NCBI GenBank assembly: GCA_025267735.1
Contig: CM046298.1
Coordinates: forward strand, 43,436,883 to 43,500,882
Reading direction: 5' to 3'
Length of the DNA: 64,000 nucleotides
Origin: Mactra quadrangularis
Taxonomy: Eukaryota; Mollusca; Bivalvia; Venerida; Mactridae
Below, piece after piece: positions 1-10,170 of the stretch. A program made the position numbers and the translations under genes. The first letter of the stretch is position 1, and each line of letters opens with the position of its first letter. Below the pieces are notes generated by a model that saw only the letters and a program-made list of their open reading frames with translations, was not told the origin of the DNA and ran no database searches.

Positions 1-107
1 ACTTTGTGTATGACAAAACATTTGTTACACCATGCATGTAGTTTCATGTCAAATGTCATGAAATAACTAATGTTCGTTTGGCAACATCAAGTGGTTAAAT
101 CGAGTTT

Positions 108-247
108 GTTTGGTTTAACGCTGTAGCAACACAATGTATAGGTCATATAACGGCGGTCAGTCAACCTACTCACTCCTCCTGGAAAGGCTATATATTTGGA
201 TTAATCTGTTAACCAACTACTAAGCGCATACTTTCGTCAGTGAATTC
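108..247 (-). repeat. tRNA-derived SINE (family 1), 3' part
   Basis: Reads on the minus strand. It shares with the copies at 2151, 43394 and 48478 the segment that ends GCTACGGCGTTAAACC and the CTGACCGCCGTTATATGACC core. The tRNA-like head is missing. Confidence 0.7.
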
Positions 248-341
248 TAGTGTATTAGTGTTGTGCGTAATTTGAGAAAGTATTATTCTGTTCTATTCGG
301 TTATGACAACAAATGTCCAAAAACAGACAGGCTTTACTTAC

Positions 342-755
342 TTGGTTCATACGTAGCTCGTATAGGATAATATCGATCATTATAAGCCTCGACATCACTC
401 CAGTCAAATGTATCACCAACATATAGGTCCCCAATATTTTGACGACGAAATAAATTTTCCTTTGCACTGTTAAAATGATTGTCAGATTCATAGTAAAGTG
501 TCTCGTCGCCCTGATTATGCCTGGAAAATAGTGAATTATTATAGTTTTTGCATTTATAGCTCATATTCCATAATGTCGATGTAAGATCTATTTTTATTTG
601 ATGGACTATTTGTCCCACAAAATCAGCTACAGAATCCGAAAGTAGGTCCGTGGGTAAATTAAGAGAAATTACTGCGCCTGTCATTGAACACGATATTTTT
701 ACCCAATTACCGACACCTGCAAAATAGTTCGCAGATTGAACGAACATTTCCCATG
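342..755 (-). CDS. Long internal exon, phase 1-1
   Basis: A 414-nt exon with a TATATAG acceptor and a GTAAGT donor. It encodes 138 residues starting with WEMFVQSANYFAGVGNW and is rich in Asn, Asp and Tyr toward its end. Function unknown. Confidence 0.6.
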
Positions 756-3700
756 CTATATAATTTGTTAACTATCAATTCAATGTTATTTCTTTTTTTT
801 CTTAATTGAGAAAAGAAAGTTTTCCAGTATGTAAAATCATTTGTAATCCCAACAAATTCAGAACTTCATTGCTTTGATATTATTTTAACATGTGACTTTA
901 AAAAACAAACAAAACATGTAGCAACCAAAGTCATGACTCATGAGTTAACGTAATTGTTTTCTGGGCTTAATTGTAAAGTTGAAATGAATTTACAGTATTC
1001 CTAAATCGGCATAATATCGCGTTTCCTCCTTGATTTTCAATTGAGCTTATTATCAATGACGAAAATGCTCTTTACAGCTATTGGATATTGTCTTTAACCT
1101 AATCAAATTACAGTAAAAATCCAAAATCGTTTGTCTTAATTGGTAAAATGGTTTTTTATTACATGTAAAGTTTTCTTCTTCTCAAATTAAGTCTACTAAC
1201 ACTTAACAATCGTGAAAGTTTGCTCGATTTTGCCATAAGGCCACAACAAATTGATTATATGTTCTATGGATTCGCTCACACCTTAATTTTGACGGTTGTT
1301 TACAAAAAATATTTTTATTACCTCGCTTGCTCATAAAAATTTGGTCAAACCGCTATATAAAGCAAGTGAATAAAGACTTTTTTAATTTTTTTTCTTCGCA
1401 CGCTCGCCCCATTTTTTTATCAGAACAATCCGTAGAACATATGATCTACTTGTTGTGGCCTAACCAAGTCGGTTGATAAAGCGGAAGTTCGATGACCCCA
1501 ATAGTGGAACTTTACAGACAAATGTACGAAACATAACCATTTGGTCGTATCATAAAATAAACAAAAGAAATGTCAATGATAAACTAAAGAGTGATACAAT
1601 TTTATATTTCTTACCAGCCAATGAAATCACCCTTTCTTACTGAAATTCTGTCTATATCAGCAACATTACATGTAGTGACTGTGTCAACAGCTGAAATAAA
1701 AAGTAACAAACATTATAAAAGGACTGGACCTTCAGATTCACAATTATTTTGCACTGTCCTTTTTAAAGAGTAAACCCCTTAGGGTTATGTTTTCGTTTTA
1801 ATGTCCATTTTAAAACAAAAATTTAAAATCTAAAAATATATCCCACATTGTTTTCTTGACTTTTCGAAAGGTCTTGTCTGTATTTGTTTCTAAAATGTTT
1901 AAAAAACAACTAATCAGGCCGTTTAACTTCACTAAAGGCCCGTCCGGCTAGCTAAGTCGGTAGCAAACAAGTCTAAAAATCAAGGATTTGATTCCAGGGC
2001 CGGGCTTACTTTCAATGAGTTTGTCATGAAACAGTTGTACGGCAATTCTCCTATTACCACTGATTCTAAACCATTCCTATTCCATGAAGTTTCAGTGATT
2101 GACTAACCGCCTTGATATGTCCTATGCAATGTGTCACATTGGCGTTTAGCCGCCCGACTAGCTCAGTTAATAGCACGCAAGTCAACTGATCGAGGGGTCG
2201 TGGGTTCGATTACCGGGCGGGGCATACTTTCGTGTAGCTTGGTTATGAAATTATTTCTACGGCCATTCTCCCTCATACCAATGATATTTAATTATGTAGG
2301 GCAGTTGTCAGTCACTGACGAAAGTATGCGCTTAGTAGTAAGTTAACAGCTTAATCGAGAGATTTAGCCTTTTCAGGAGTTGGTTGACTGACCGCCGTTA
2401 TATGACCCATGTCAATGTGTTGCTACGGCGTTAACCCCCCCCCCCCCCCCCCCAAAAAAAAAAAAACCCAACTATGGTGTTATGTCAACCAAAGCAAAAC
2501 TTTACTAAAAAGTACCTTTTCCCCCAGATACACCATTTAAGACTGCTTCAGTAAGTGCAAGTTGAAAGTCATATAATGTTCTGAATCAACTGAAGAATAA
2601 CGTCGATAGTGACCAATTCTGGCTTTAACTCGATGGGGGCGCATTAATCACGTATAAATTTGTCTGTTGTTTTAGAGTTTACCATATCGTCACTTAATTT
2701 ATTCCATTTTTATCCGGCACAGTTTTTTCAAAGGATGAGTTTTTAAAATAACAGTTTTTGCAAACGAAGGTTGATAACACTGGCTGTTGTTGTTTACAGA
2801 ATTTTTGATAATGTTACTATATATAAAATGTTCAAATTGTTTAGCCCTTACTGTACCTTTAGGCCTTAGTGGCTTAAGGAGGTGGTCATGATTAATGACC
2901 GGCACGTGCCCGTTAACCACATTATAGAGGAATGTCAGCTGCTCTTGAAGTGGTACGAGTTCTAGTTGTTGTAGCATCTCAGTGATGCATCTATCATGTC
3001 TGGATCGGTAGTCACGCATGATAAATCTGGCTGCCGATCGTTGAATTCTTTCCAGGCGGTCAATGCCGTTCTAGATATAGGGATCCCATATACGACTACC
3101 ATATTCTTGCTTGGAACTTATAAGAGCAAGTTATGCGTTCTTCCTGCAGCGTTCTTCCTGTGGACAGTATCTCAAATTACGACGGAGCAATTGGCTGTCT
3201 TAGGGATATTGGTGATGTGCTTGTGCCATTTTATATCTCCAGAGATTGTTATGCCCAGGTATAGGTTTTCTTGGACTTGTTTAAGTGTAAGTGTTAATTT
3301 TGTAGAAATATGATGATTTATTCTTAGAACTAAGTAAATAGCATTTTCTTTCATTTAACGTCAGCCCCTTGTAGTTAGCCCATTGTTGGATGTTTAACAA
3401 ATCTTCTTTGAGAACTTGATCTTTGAATGAGTTGATGGGACGATAAAGCAGGCAGTCGTCTGCAAACAATCTTATGTTAGACTTCACTCATTCGGATAGG
3501 TCGTTAAATACCTTGAGGGACGCCTTAGTCTACATGGACTTGTATGGACTTTACCCCATCGATGACTACATGAAGTTTGGAGACGACACGAGATAATGTC
3601 ACTGGGTGATAGTTTTCAGCTGAGTGTCAATCCCCTTTCTTGTAAACTGGCGCTAACTAAGCGTTCCTTCTGTCGTTTGGTAATTCACTGTGTCGACAAA

Positions 3701-6700
3701 GCGTTGAACTATGGCTGTGATGGCACTTGCTGCTTAATTTGCACAAGTTTGCAGGACTCTGTTAGGAAGCTAATACGGTCCAGCTTTGTTGTTATTCTTA
3801 TTATTCTTCAACAGTTTGAGCACTCCCTTTTCTCTAATGTTGAGGTTTGGTAGATCTTTTTCTACATGTTCCGACAATGGTGGTTCGTGTTGAGTGGGTC
3901 ATCTTTTGAGAACACTGATTGGAACTTTTCCAGGAGAATTTTATGTCTTCCTTTGGCATCACTAACATGTTGGCCGTTTTTACGAAGAGGGACAATGTCA
4001 ATGTTTTCTTTTTTCCTGGGTTTCACATACTGCCCAAATGGTTAACTGCTGTTGTTGAGGCCTTCTTCTTTGGTGTTGTTAACATACATGTATAACCATT
4101 CTGCTTGTCTAAAAGTTTTTTTACAATATCGTTGAAATTTTCTGTATTTAGCTCAGTCGTTGGTCTTCCTGGCTTTTTTAAAGAGTCTGACTTTTTCTTA
4201 GCTGTTTCTTGACAGATGATGTTATCCATGGGGTTGAGTTGCGATTTGTTTTCCTCCTAGATTATACTTGTCGAAGACTGCTTGTAGTTCTGATTTGAAG
4301 CAGTCCCAAAGTTGGTGAACAGATGATCCAATGTGATATTGTTGTAGTACGTTTGTAGAAATGTCCGTGACTTTAGTCTATATGTTATTCAAATCGGACT
4401 TTGAGATGATGTAGCAACGTCTTACGTTTTGTATAACATAATATGGCTTTGTGTCGGAGTCGGCGCAACAATGCCGTGGGCAGAAATCCCTAGAGCGTTT
4501 GCTTTTGACTTAATGAGGGATGAGTTTATGGTGAAGATGAGATTTAGTATATTATTTTCTCTGGTGGGCTTTTGATGTACTTGAGTGAGGTTAAATCCAA
4601 TCGAGAGGTCTAGCATCGCTTGTTGGACTGCTTCATCAGAGAATTGTTTCTAACTGCTAGGGACTGCCAGTCAATATCGGGGCAGTTTAGGTCACCGGCA
4701 ATGATAGTTAGTCTAGAACTATATTGGATGCGAGTTCTAGGGATTTCCGCACATCATTCACATCTTCCATATTTCTATGCGGCATAAAAATTAAGGATAT
4801 TAATAATGATTTTCTTCCCTTCAATTTTGACGAATTCTATCTCACAGTTGGTCACCAGCTCAGCCTTTTCTTCAGCGACTAGGTCTTCATGAACTAAGAC
4901 AAAAACCCTCCACAGAGGGTGCCCCTGTCGTTTCTGTAAGCTTTGCAGTGGCTTGAAAATATCTCACTAGACTTGATCGCATCTGGGGCAGAGGGTTTAC
5001 CTGGACGCACCCCTTTAAGTCATGCTTCGGTGCCACAGACTACACATGTATATCTGATTTAATATACACAACGTATACAATATTTTTTATCATATTATTG
5101 AATAAAGCATAGGAGGTGCGCGTGTGCGAAGAAGATCAGTCGCGAAATTTTGTTGGGAATAAAAAATCCTATTTGATTTAATTTGAACAGTACCAGCCAC
5201 AGATTTATTGTTTTAAATTACTCAATATGACATTTCTGTAAGTTTGTTAAGCCCACCATGTTAGTTTAGTGTTCTCCAACGATCAATATTATGCTAAAAC
5301 TTATTGTACATGTATATCATTACCTGTAATGAGACAATAGTTTTCACCAATCAGTTCATATACACGTGTACCAGTTCTTCTCCAAACTTGTAACTGAATA
5401 GACCCTGTCTTTGCTGCGTATAATTCCCACTTTGTAATTCTTCCACAGCATTTAAACATGTACATGAAATTCTCACATAAGTAAGAGTGAGCTGAAAAAA
5501 TAATGCATGTGAGAATAATTATACCCACGAGAAATCTGTCCGGTCACATCAGTCGGTAGCACACAAGTCTACTGATCGAGCAGACGTGGGTTCGATTCTC
5601 GTGTGGGGTATACTTTCGTAGAATTTGGTCATGAAATACTTTCTGTTGTCATTTCCCCTCCTTTTATTGATTCTAAATCATGTTGGGCAATTGTCGGTTA
5701 CTGACAGAAAAGTGCCTGGTAACTGCTTAACATCTAATTCAAGAGAGTTATTCTTTCAAGAAACGGTAAATAGGTCGACTGATCGCCATTATATGACCTA
5801 TACAACTTGTTGCTATGATTTTGAAACGAGCTAAAATTTGTTCACCTAATGATGGTTGGTTCGTACCCAGTTGTGACCTACATACATATCAGGAGATTGG
5901 TCATGGAGTACTTCCTACGACATTATATACTAGTATCTATATAAGACAGAGAATTTGTCAGGAATTGTATATGTGCCTAGGTGAGACCATGGGTTATTGC
6001 AAAAACATGATTTTTTACGATTTTAAGTCTCTAGTGCTTAATTTGAAAATGCACGTTTCTATTTATTAAGACCGTTCCAAGACCATCGATTCTAATTGTT
6101 CTAATATAACTGTATAGTACATATGAAGAAGCGGAGGTCCAGTGGTGTGACATTCGCCTAGGGATCGAGAGGTCCCGGGGCTCGATCCTCACTAGGGATA
6201 TTGCTAATTTTCTTGAGCAAGGAATTAACCTACACTTATTCCACTCCACCCAGGTCTAAATGGGTACTGAGAGGGATCGCCTGCCAGAGGGTGATTTCAA
6301 TTATCGTACAAGATTGTAAAATCGGCTGAACGTGTATATGGGAACAGACTTTAAACCGCACTTCAACTTTTAACTTTTATGACATAACCATTCAAATTTA
6401 CATTAAAAGATGTTACCATTAACTTACCTAAATTGTTATCTGGTCCCTCATAACTTATAGATGTAGGATTGATACCAGCTGTATTGTCTGAGGAACATGT
6501 GATGTCTGATATATCAGTGGCTGTCAATTATAGGTAATATATGATTTTAATTATTTAACCATTATGGTTTGTATGAACAACTTGTCTAAACCACGTGACT
6601 GTTTGTGATCAGTCTGGGTCAAGATATCAATAAATACACCCTCGTTTATTTCTTTTCTATTTCCAAAACTAGCCGAGCCGTTCAAAAGCCCGGATGAGAA

Positions 6701-7427
6701 ACTGGATGGAATTTACCGAAGATCAGCAGAGGGAACAATTCTTTAATGAATATGACCACTATAGAAAATTAAGTTTGAAGTTAAGTTCTAGTTAAGATCT
6801 GCACATAATGTATCCACTTGAATCGGACGGACCCCGATAAAAACTACACACCGAACAGGATTTTTTTATTATTTTGAACACCATTTTTATGGGATAACAT
6901 GGACCTATAACCCTTCTTATAATGTAGAATTATTGTGAAAAATCAGTACTTTTAAGTAAAATGAAACAAAGTAATTAAACAACAAAATAAAACCAACTTT
7001 TTCTATAATTAAAATGATACAAGCATCAGTAAAAGCTTTAAACATGTGCATATCACAGTTAAAGTTAAATGAATGAATAAGAAACAGTTTGAAGAAAATA
7101 CAATTTCAGTTCGTACAGACATTTTCACTCTTGTTGAAGTAAAAGACAAGTTTATCGTAAAAGTGATAACCAAATAAAAACATTAAAATGTCGAATTGTC
7201 CAGAGTGGATTCCCAGAGGTGTGGGATCTTCAGATACGCGCGCCTGGATATGTGCAGCTTGAATAGACTGGTATGATTTTAGGGGGTCCTATCTGTCCAG
7301 GATCCACCCTGTGAAATTGTAATTTATGAAACCCATACATACTGTCGATTAATGATATGACCGGATCTATATAACACCATGTAAACAAACACAATAACAT
7401 CCATCTGGATAAATCAATAGATTCCAT
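342..7427 (-). CDS. Incomplete multi-exon secreted or surface protein, unknown family
   Basis: Five exons were found by splice sites and phase: 7238-7427, 6428-6520, 5324-5491, 1615-1690 and 342-755. The proposed first exon has a hydrophobic leader (residues about 9-25, core WMLLCLFTWCYI) that could be a signal peptide. Exons 3 and 4 join smoothly and encode a Cys-containing domain with the motifs GRITKWELYAAKTGSIQLQV and VRKGDFIGW, which looks like an extracellular beta-sandwich; that reading is inferred from pattern only. The last exon adds 138 residues, Asn/Asp/Tyr-rich near its end, and finishes at a strong GTAAGT donor, so the gene continues beyond the left edge. I do not recognise the family. 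Exon 4 ends in phase 2 while the 342-755 exon starts in phase 1, so a connecting exon is missing from this model. Introns carry a LINE, SINEs and a MITE. Confidence 0.55.
1239..1460. mobile_element. MITE with about 30-bp inverted ends, TAA target duplication
   Basis: The left end GGCCACAACAAATTGATTAT is mirrored by the right end, which finishes TTGTTGTGGCC. TAA flanks both sides (1236-1238 and 1461-1463). A 3-bp TAA/TTA duplication fits the PIF/Harbinger group. No coding capacity. A diverged relative lies at 56004-56205. Confidence 0.7.
1615..1690 (-). CDS. Internal exon, end of beta-domain
   Basis: Flanked by a TTTATTTCAG acceptor and a GTAAGA donor; 76 nt, start phase 1, end phase 2. It encodes VDTVTTCNVADIDRI followed by SVRKGDFIGW and joins in frame to the 5324-5491 exon. 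Confidence 0.6.
1939..2150 (+). repeat. tRNA-derived SINE (family 1), diverged copy
   Basis: The tRNA-like head GGCTAGCTAAGTCGGTAGCA resembles a pol III A box and a degenerate B box follows (GGATTTGATTCC). The body ends GGCGTTTAGC and is directly followed by a second copy, so the two form a tandem pair. Confidence 0.7.
2151..2466 (+). repeat. tRNA-derived SINE (family 1), fullest copy
   Basis: Has an A-box-like TAGCTCAGTTAATAGCAC, a B-box-like GGGTTCGATTACC, the shared body, the GCTACGGCGTTAA end and a poly-C then poly-A tail at 2437-2466. Confidence 0.8.
2650..5050 (-). pseudogene. Decayed LINE: endonuclease and reverse transcriptase remnants
   Basis: Reading from 5050 down, several broken frames keep LINE landmarks in the right order: an endonuclease piece around 4680-4850 (GDLNCPDIDWQS, after allowing stops), its C-terminal part at 4422-4616 (LTQVHQKPTRENNILNLIF), a reverse-transcriptase FADD box at about 3455-3475 (NIRLFADDCLLYRPI), a YLGITISGDIKWHKHI segment and a C-terminal part at 2699-3019. 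Many stops and frameshifts; no protein is possible. It lies inside an intron of the minus-strand gene and in the same orientation. Confidence 0.75.
5324..5491 (-). CDS. Internal exon with extracellular beta-domain start
   Basis: Flanked by a TTTTTTCAG acceptor and a GTAATG donor. It is 168 nt, phase 1-1, and encodes the Cys-Cys-Gly plus ITKWELYAAKTG and LQVWRR segments. The Trp, Gly and aromatic spacing is typical of a beta-sandwich. Confidence 0.65.
5540..5830 (+). repeat. tRNA-derived SINE (family 1)
   Basis: Head CAGTCGGTAGCACACAAGTC and B-box-like GGGTTCGATTC, followed by the family body and the degraded 3' end at the TTGCTATGA motif. Confidence 0.75.
6131..6378 (+). repeat. SINE family 2 (tRNA-like head)
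   Basis: Shares about 250 bp with 57707-57958, including GAGAGGTCC...CTCGATCC (B-box-like), the TTGAGCAAGGAATTAACCTA body and a CTTTAAACCGCACTTCAACTT end. Confidence 0.7.
6428..6520 (-). CDS. Internal exon, phase 1-1
   Basis: Flanked by an ACAG acceptor and a GTAAGT donor. It is 93 nt long and encodes about 31 residues including TDISDITCSSDNTAGINPTS. Confidence 0.6.
7238..7427 (-). CDS. Proposed first coding exon with signal peptide
   Basis: The ATG at 7425-7427 opens a reading frame with a hydrophobic stretch near the N-terminus. The 3' end is uncertain: a C|GTATCT donor at 7238 gives the phase-1 end that the next exon needs, but it is a weak site. The frame stops soon after. Confidence 0.4.
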
Positions 7428-7650
7428 AGTTATGATTGTCTCATAAATCCATGAGCAATGTTATTTCTAGTTCATAATAATCATCACTGTTGGTACATAA
7501 CTACCTGCATTTAAATACAAAATAAATGAAAGAATAAGATATTTGCCAAAATTAGAATGGAATGTATTTCTAATTTAATTAGCCAATTAAATGAAATTTT
7601 CACTCGTTGCTTTTAATTCAGTTAGATTAGCGGTCGTGTAAGATCGTTTT

Positions 7651-7727
7651 GGTTAGCTTTAACGCCGTAGCAACAAATTGTCTAGGACATATTACGGCGG
7701 TCAGTCAACGTATCAACCTGGAAGATC
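7651..7727 (-). repeat. SINE family 1 fragment
   Basis: Only the 3' end is present (GCTACGGCGTTAAAGC read on the minus strand, then the CTGACCGCCG core). Confidence 0.6.
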
Positions 7728-7899
7728 AAAATATTCTATGTAAAATAGACAAATGCTCTTATAAGCCTTCGAACAAGAAGAAGTTGTCCGCTCTGTTTGA
7801 ACAATTTAGTTAGATTTGTTAAAGAAAAGAGTTCAGGAAAGTTAGAAATTGGTGCCTTACTTTAAAAATATTGATAAACGTCAACATACACATTTGCCA

Positions 7900-8390
7900 G
7901 TTTCTGTTTTAAAACTTGTAAACTTTAATCCATTAAAAATAAGAACGACTACATATTTCACTTTGCACGAAATAGTTTATTAAAATTACATTTATGTTAA
8001 TTTTGTATGAATAGTAAAGTACATTGTATTGTATTCGATTTCAACAGACTATACTCAGAGTTCCGTACCAATGATTTTCAATGAAATGATCTCGTCAATT
8101 GGTATTTACTTTTGTCTTAAATGTGGCTTTACTTATTTCAGTGGTCATACTAGATTAACACATTCATACCTTCTCAAAAGAGAAGAAGCACCTAAATGCA
8201 TACCATGTGACGAGCATTTCAATGTAAAACACGTTCTCCTTGACTGTCAGGATCTAATATACATTCGTGACAAACATTTTTAAGTAAACTCACTTAAAGA
8301 ACTTTTTGAATCTGTACCATCATATGCTATACTTAACTTTTTAAAAGAAATAAATGTTTATAATAAGATAAAGAGTTTTACATCATAAAT
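7900..8390 (+). pseudogene. LINE fragment with C-terminal Cys/His motif
   Basis: The frame at 8029-8283 ends with SGHTRLTHSYLLKREEAPK and CIPCDEHFNVKHVLLDC. This C-x2-C-x-H-type tail is typical of the C-terminus of invertebrate LINE polyproteins. It differs from the fragment that follows, so it is probably another LINE family. No 5' part is present. Confidence 0.6.
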
Positions 8391-9360
8391 ATAGTATTGG
8401 CAGAGCCATGGGAAGTATCATAAATAAAATTCACTCATTGCAAGACTTTGGATTTAAATCATATGAAACACTTTTTAATTCGTGTGTAGCCCCAGTTATG
8501 GAATACTGTGCCTCAATATGGGGCTTTAAAACTTACCAGTGTTTAGAAAACGTAGTACATAGAGCTATGCGTCATTACCTTGGCGTTCACAGGTTTACAC
8601 CTATACCAGCAATGTACGGTGATACAGGGTGGATTCCTGCCAACTATCGTACATGGACTCATATAATTCGCATGTGGAACCGCCTTATAGATATGGACGG
8701 CAATAGACTTACAAAGAAAGTATTTCTCTATGACTACTCTCTAAGTACAAATAATTGGTGTTCCGATATAAAGCAAATTTTTGAAATCTCTTTATGTAAA
8801 CAAATGGACAAATGAGATTAATTCGTTACCAAAACTTAGAACCTATGTAATGTTGAAACATAACCATGGGTGTGAAAATTATGTACAAATGAACCTTTCA
8901 AAATATGAACGTTCGTTTCTGTGTTAATTTCGTTGTGGTATATTACCAATAAGATTAGAAACAGGAAGATATGTTGGAGAGCGAGAAAATGAGAGACTAT
9001 GTATTTTGTGTGACCAAGGTTCTGTAGAATCAGAGATTCACTTTTTCTTGCATTGTAATGCCTATACTGATTTAAGAACTGACTTTTTCAACCAATTCAC
9101 AAATGATAATGTTTTTAATTCTCTATCAGATATTGAACGATTAACCTACTTAGTGTGTTCTTACCCAAGAAAACGTGCTAAATTTATCACCAAAGCATAT
9201 CATTTACGAAAATCAATACTATACAACTAATAACTGTTTATCTGTATATATATATATATATCATATATTTAACTTTATATTGTATATACTTGTACCTTTC
9301 ATGAGACTCAGTTGGTGACATATAGACCCACTGGGTCGGGTGTTCATCTGTAAATACTGT
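8391..9360 (+). pseudogene. LINE 3' fragment: C-terminus of reverse transcriptase protein
   Basis: The frame at 8408-8815 carries the thumb-like LINE segment YETLFNSCVAPVMEYCASIW. After a break near 8812 and further frame changes, the frame at 9006-9230 carries the terminal C-x2-C...H-x4-C motif (CDQGSVESEIHFFLHC). The 3' UTR runs to about 9360, where it meets the tail of the minus-strand LINE. Confidence 0.7.
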
Positions 9361-9622
9361 TCAGTTTCAGTTTCAGTTTATTGTGTAAAATCGACATTTA
9401 CATGTCTTTGACGCAAAACATATATACAATTATATAATACAAATCAAACAAATAAAGAAGAAAAGACATATCAGAAAAAGAAAGATGTACAAAAAAAAAG
9501 AAAATCAACATGGAATAGACATCAGATCATACATAATACATTTACATAATAAGCCCACAAATACACATGTTTGACAACACAACAGACCATAAATACATAT
9601 GACAATTACATTTAAATTACAC

Positions 9623-9892
9623 AAATACACATGAATAACATCAATACAACTCATACTTACATATAACAAATACACATGAATAACATCAATACAACTCATA
9701 CTTACATATAACAAATACACATGAATAACATCAATACAACTCATACTTACATATAACAAATACACATGAATAACATCAATACAAATCATACTTACATATA
9801 ACAAATACACATGAATAACATCAATACAGATTATACTTACATATAACAAATACACATGAATACCATCAATACAAATCATACTTACATATAAC
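9623..9892 (-). repeat. 45-bp minisatellite, about six copies, in the LINE 3' UTR
   Basis: The unit begins AAATACACATGAATAACATC on the plus strand and repeats with few changes. Because 45 is a multiple of three, it produces a spurious frame repeating LLYVSMSCIDVIHVY; I do not regard this as a protein. Confidence 0.9.
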
Positions 9893-10170
9893 AATTACAC
9901 TAATATTACACCAGATACATGTAGTACACAAATACACATGTGTAATATAAAAAAAGGATCATGCGTATAAAAAATAATTACATTAATATTACGAAATCCG
10001 ACATATAATTACATCAATAGTATTTAGATACATATGTATAACATCACAACAGATTATATATGCATACATATTAACATAATACAGATAGATTAAAATAACA
10101 CGAGTAGACATCTATGGCATAAAAACAAAGTTATTTAGTTACTTATAAGAAGGATTGTCAGTAGAAATTT

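Noticed and set aside
2131..2346. 71-residue frame and possible tRNA gene at 2151
   Set aside because: It is a SINE: the tRNA-like head has A- and B-box-like motifs but is followed by the SINE body shared with six other loci, and I see no complete cloverleaf.
9505..9894. Repetitive 129-residue frame (LLYVSMSCIDVIHVY units)
   Set aside because: It is the reading of a 45-bp minisatellite in a LINE 3' UTR; unit length divisible by three explains the open frame.
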